NCBI GenBank assembly: GCA_030591125.1 | Contig: JAUVBP010000075.1 | Coordinates: forward strand, 1 to 6,064 | Origin: Candidatus Woesearchaeota archaeon | GTDB taxonomy: Archaea > Nanobdellota > Nanobdellia > Woesearchaeales > UBA11576 | DNA length: 6,064 bases | Direction of reading: 5' to 3' | Shown here: positions 5,804-6,064 of the stretch, piece by piece | Position numbering within the stretch: the stretch's first letter is position 1 | How the letters are laid out: every line of letters starts with the position of its first letter | Translations under genes and position numbers: made by a program | The notes under the pieces: model-generated | What the model saw: only the letters and a program-made list of their open reading frames with translations | Database searches by the model: none | Told to the model about the DNA's origin: nothing

Positions 5804-6036
5804 ATCATCTCACCTATCGCCTGTTCAGGGCTCTTCAGAGTGTAGATCCTCTTTCTGCTGTCGTCGGGATGGAGTTGTATCTGCATCCAACCGTTCTTCT
5901 TTAGGAATGAGATCACGACACTGGTATTCTGTTCAAGAATCAGGTCTGCTTGCGCGTGATCAAAGTCCGTGTCACTAAATTGTTTCCATAGAATTGCGTA
6001 CTTCTGCATTATCCACTTAGGTAGTGGTCTGGCCAT
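5800..6036 (-). CDS. Small winged-helix (MarR-like) putative DNA-binding protein
   Basis: The 78-residue protein resembles archaeal winged-helix domains that open with RPLPKW. Visible parts are an N-terminal helix (PLPKWIMQKYAILWKQF, 4-20), a helical region with a D-F-x-x-A-x-A pattern (25-33), the likely recognition helix TSVVISFLKKNGW (38-50) and a beta wing (MQIQLHPDDSRKRIYTL, 51-67). The wing's PDDSRKRIY resembles MarR-type wings, and KSPEQAI closes the domain. Similar domains also occur fused to nucleotidyltransferases in archaea; here it stands alone. Its stop overlaps the glycoprotein start as ATGA, so it is first in the visible operon and may regulate it (inference). The start at 6036 has no Shine-Dalgarno but lies 28 nt from a TATA-like sequence, fitting a leaderless mRNA. 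The frame stays open to the window edge, so a longer protein cannot be excluded. Confidence 0.75.
   Translation of the reverse strand: MARPLPKWIMQKYAILWKQFSDTDFDHAQADLILEQNTSVVISFLKKNGWMQIQLHPDDSRKRIYTLKSPEQAIGEMI
5810..5815 (-). promoter_or_regulatory. Shine-Dalgarno site of the large glycoprotein gene
   Basis: AGGTGA lies six nt before the ATG at 5803, inside the last codons of the winged-helix gene. Together with the ATGA overlap it supports coupled translation of the two genes and favours this start over Met10 (5776) or Met22 (5740). Confidence 0.7.
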
Positions 6037-6057
6037 TAACGGGTTGTAAAGGGTCTT

Positions 6058-6064
6058 CCATATA
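6058..6064 (-). promoter_or_regulatory. Possible TATA box of the winged-helix gene (leaderless)
   Basis: TATATGG on the minus strand occupies -28 to -22 relative to the ATG at 6036. That is the usual archaeal TATA distance if the transcript starts at or very near the ATG, and the lack of a Shine-Dalgarno fits. The upstream BRE would lie outside the window, so this is weak evidence. Confidence 0.3.

Noticed and set aside
5571..5978. Plus-strand open frame of 135 codons spanning the winged-helix/glycoprotein junction
   Set aside because: Runs antisense across two supported genes and shows no recognisable protein features.
1..6064. CRISPR arrays, tRNA or rRNA genes, insertion sequences or integrase sites
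   Set aside because: I saw no spaced direct repeats, no tRNA-like cloverleaf or rRNA sequence, and no transposase or integrase frame; the window is nearly all coding on one strand.

Overview
The window looks like a surface-protein locus from an archaeon, most likely a DPANN lineage close to Woesearchaeota/Pacearchaeota. This rests on recognised protein features, not on a search. They include the six-cysteine TSP1-like motif, the 'CKDWNFAAQ...PGEDYTFTLTPDDPGFAE' region, the 'LCTRW...CC' region, an archaeal FN3 variant, dense N-glycosylation sequons, and Shine-Dalgarno sites matching GGAGGTGA. All genes lie on the minus strand, so transcription runs from high to low coordinates.

Upstream block (6064 to about 1435): a possible TATA element at the window edge precedes a small winged-helix protein (5800-6036). 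Its stop overlaps the start of a 911-residue secreted or membrane-anchored glycoprotein (3068-5803), joined by an ATGA overlap. Next comes a lipoprotein of unknown function (2127-3053), whose start is best placed at an internal ATG with a clear ribosome binding site. Between the lipoprotein and a 177-residue secreted protein (1474-2007) is a 119-nt gap. It holds two possible micro-ORFs joined to each other and to the 177-residue gene by ATGA overlaps, the first with a near-perfect Shine-Dalgarno site. I see no minus-strand terminator in the block until a hairpin plus T-tract at about 1435-1478, so it probably forms one operon.

Downstream block (about 1450 to 1): an AT-rich spacer (1369-1473) carries that terminator and probably the next promoter. 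A 328-residue membrane-anchored surface protein follows (382-1368), with an Ig-like domain, a TSP1-like domain and a C-terminal anchor. After 29 nt comes a HIT-family nucleotide-binding protein (1-352), cut by the window start before its catalytic histidine triad.

The strongest link between genes is a homologous module of about 144 residues. It ends the 911-residue protein and makes up nearly all of the mature 177-residue protein. With the lipoprotein between them, this suggests a co-expressed cell-surface assembly, possibly controlled by the winged-helix protein. The function of the assembly cannot be read from the sequence.
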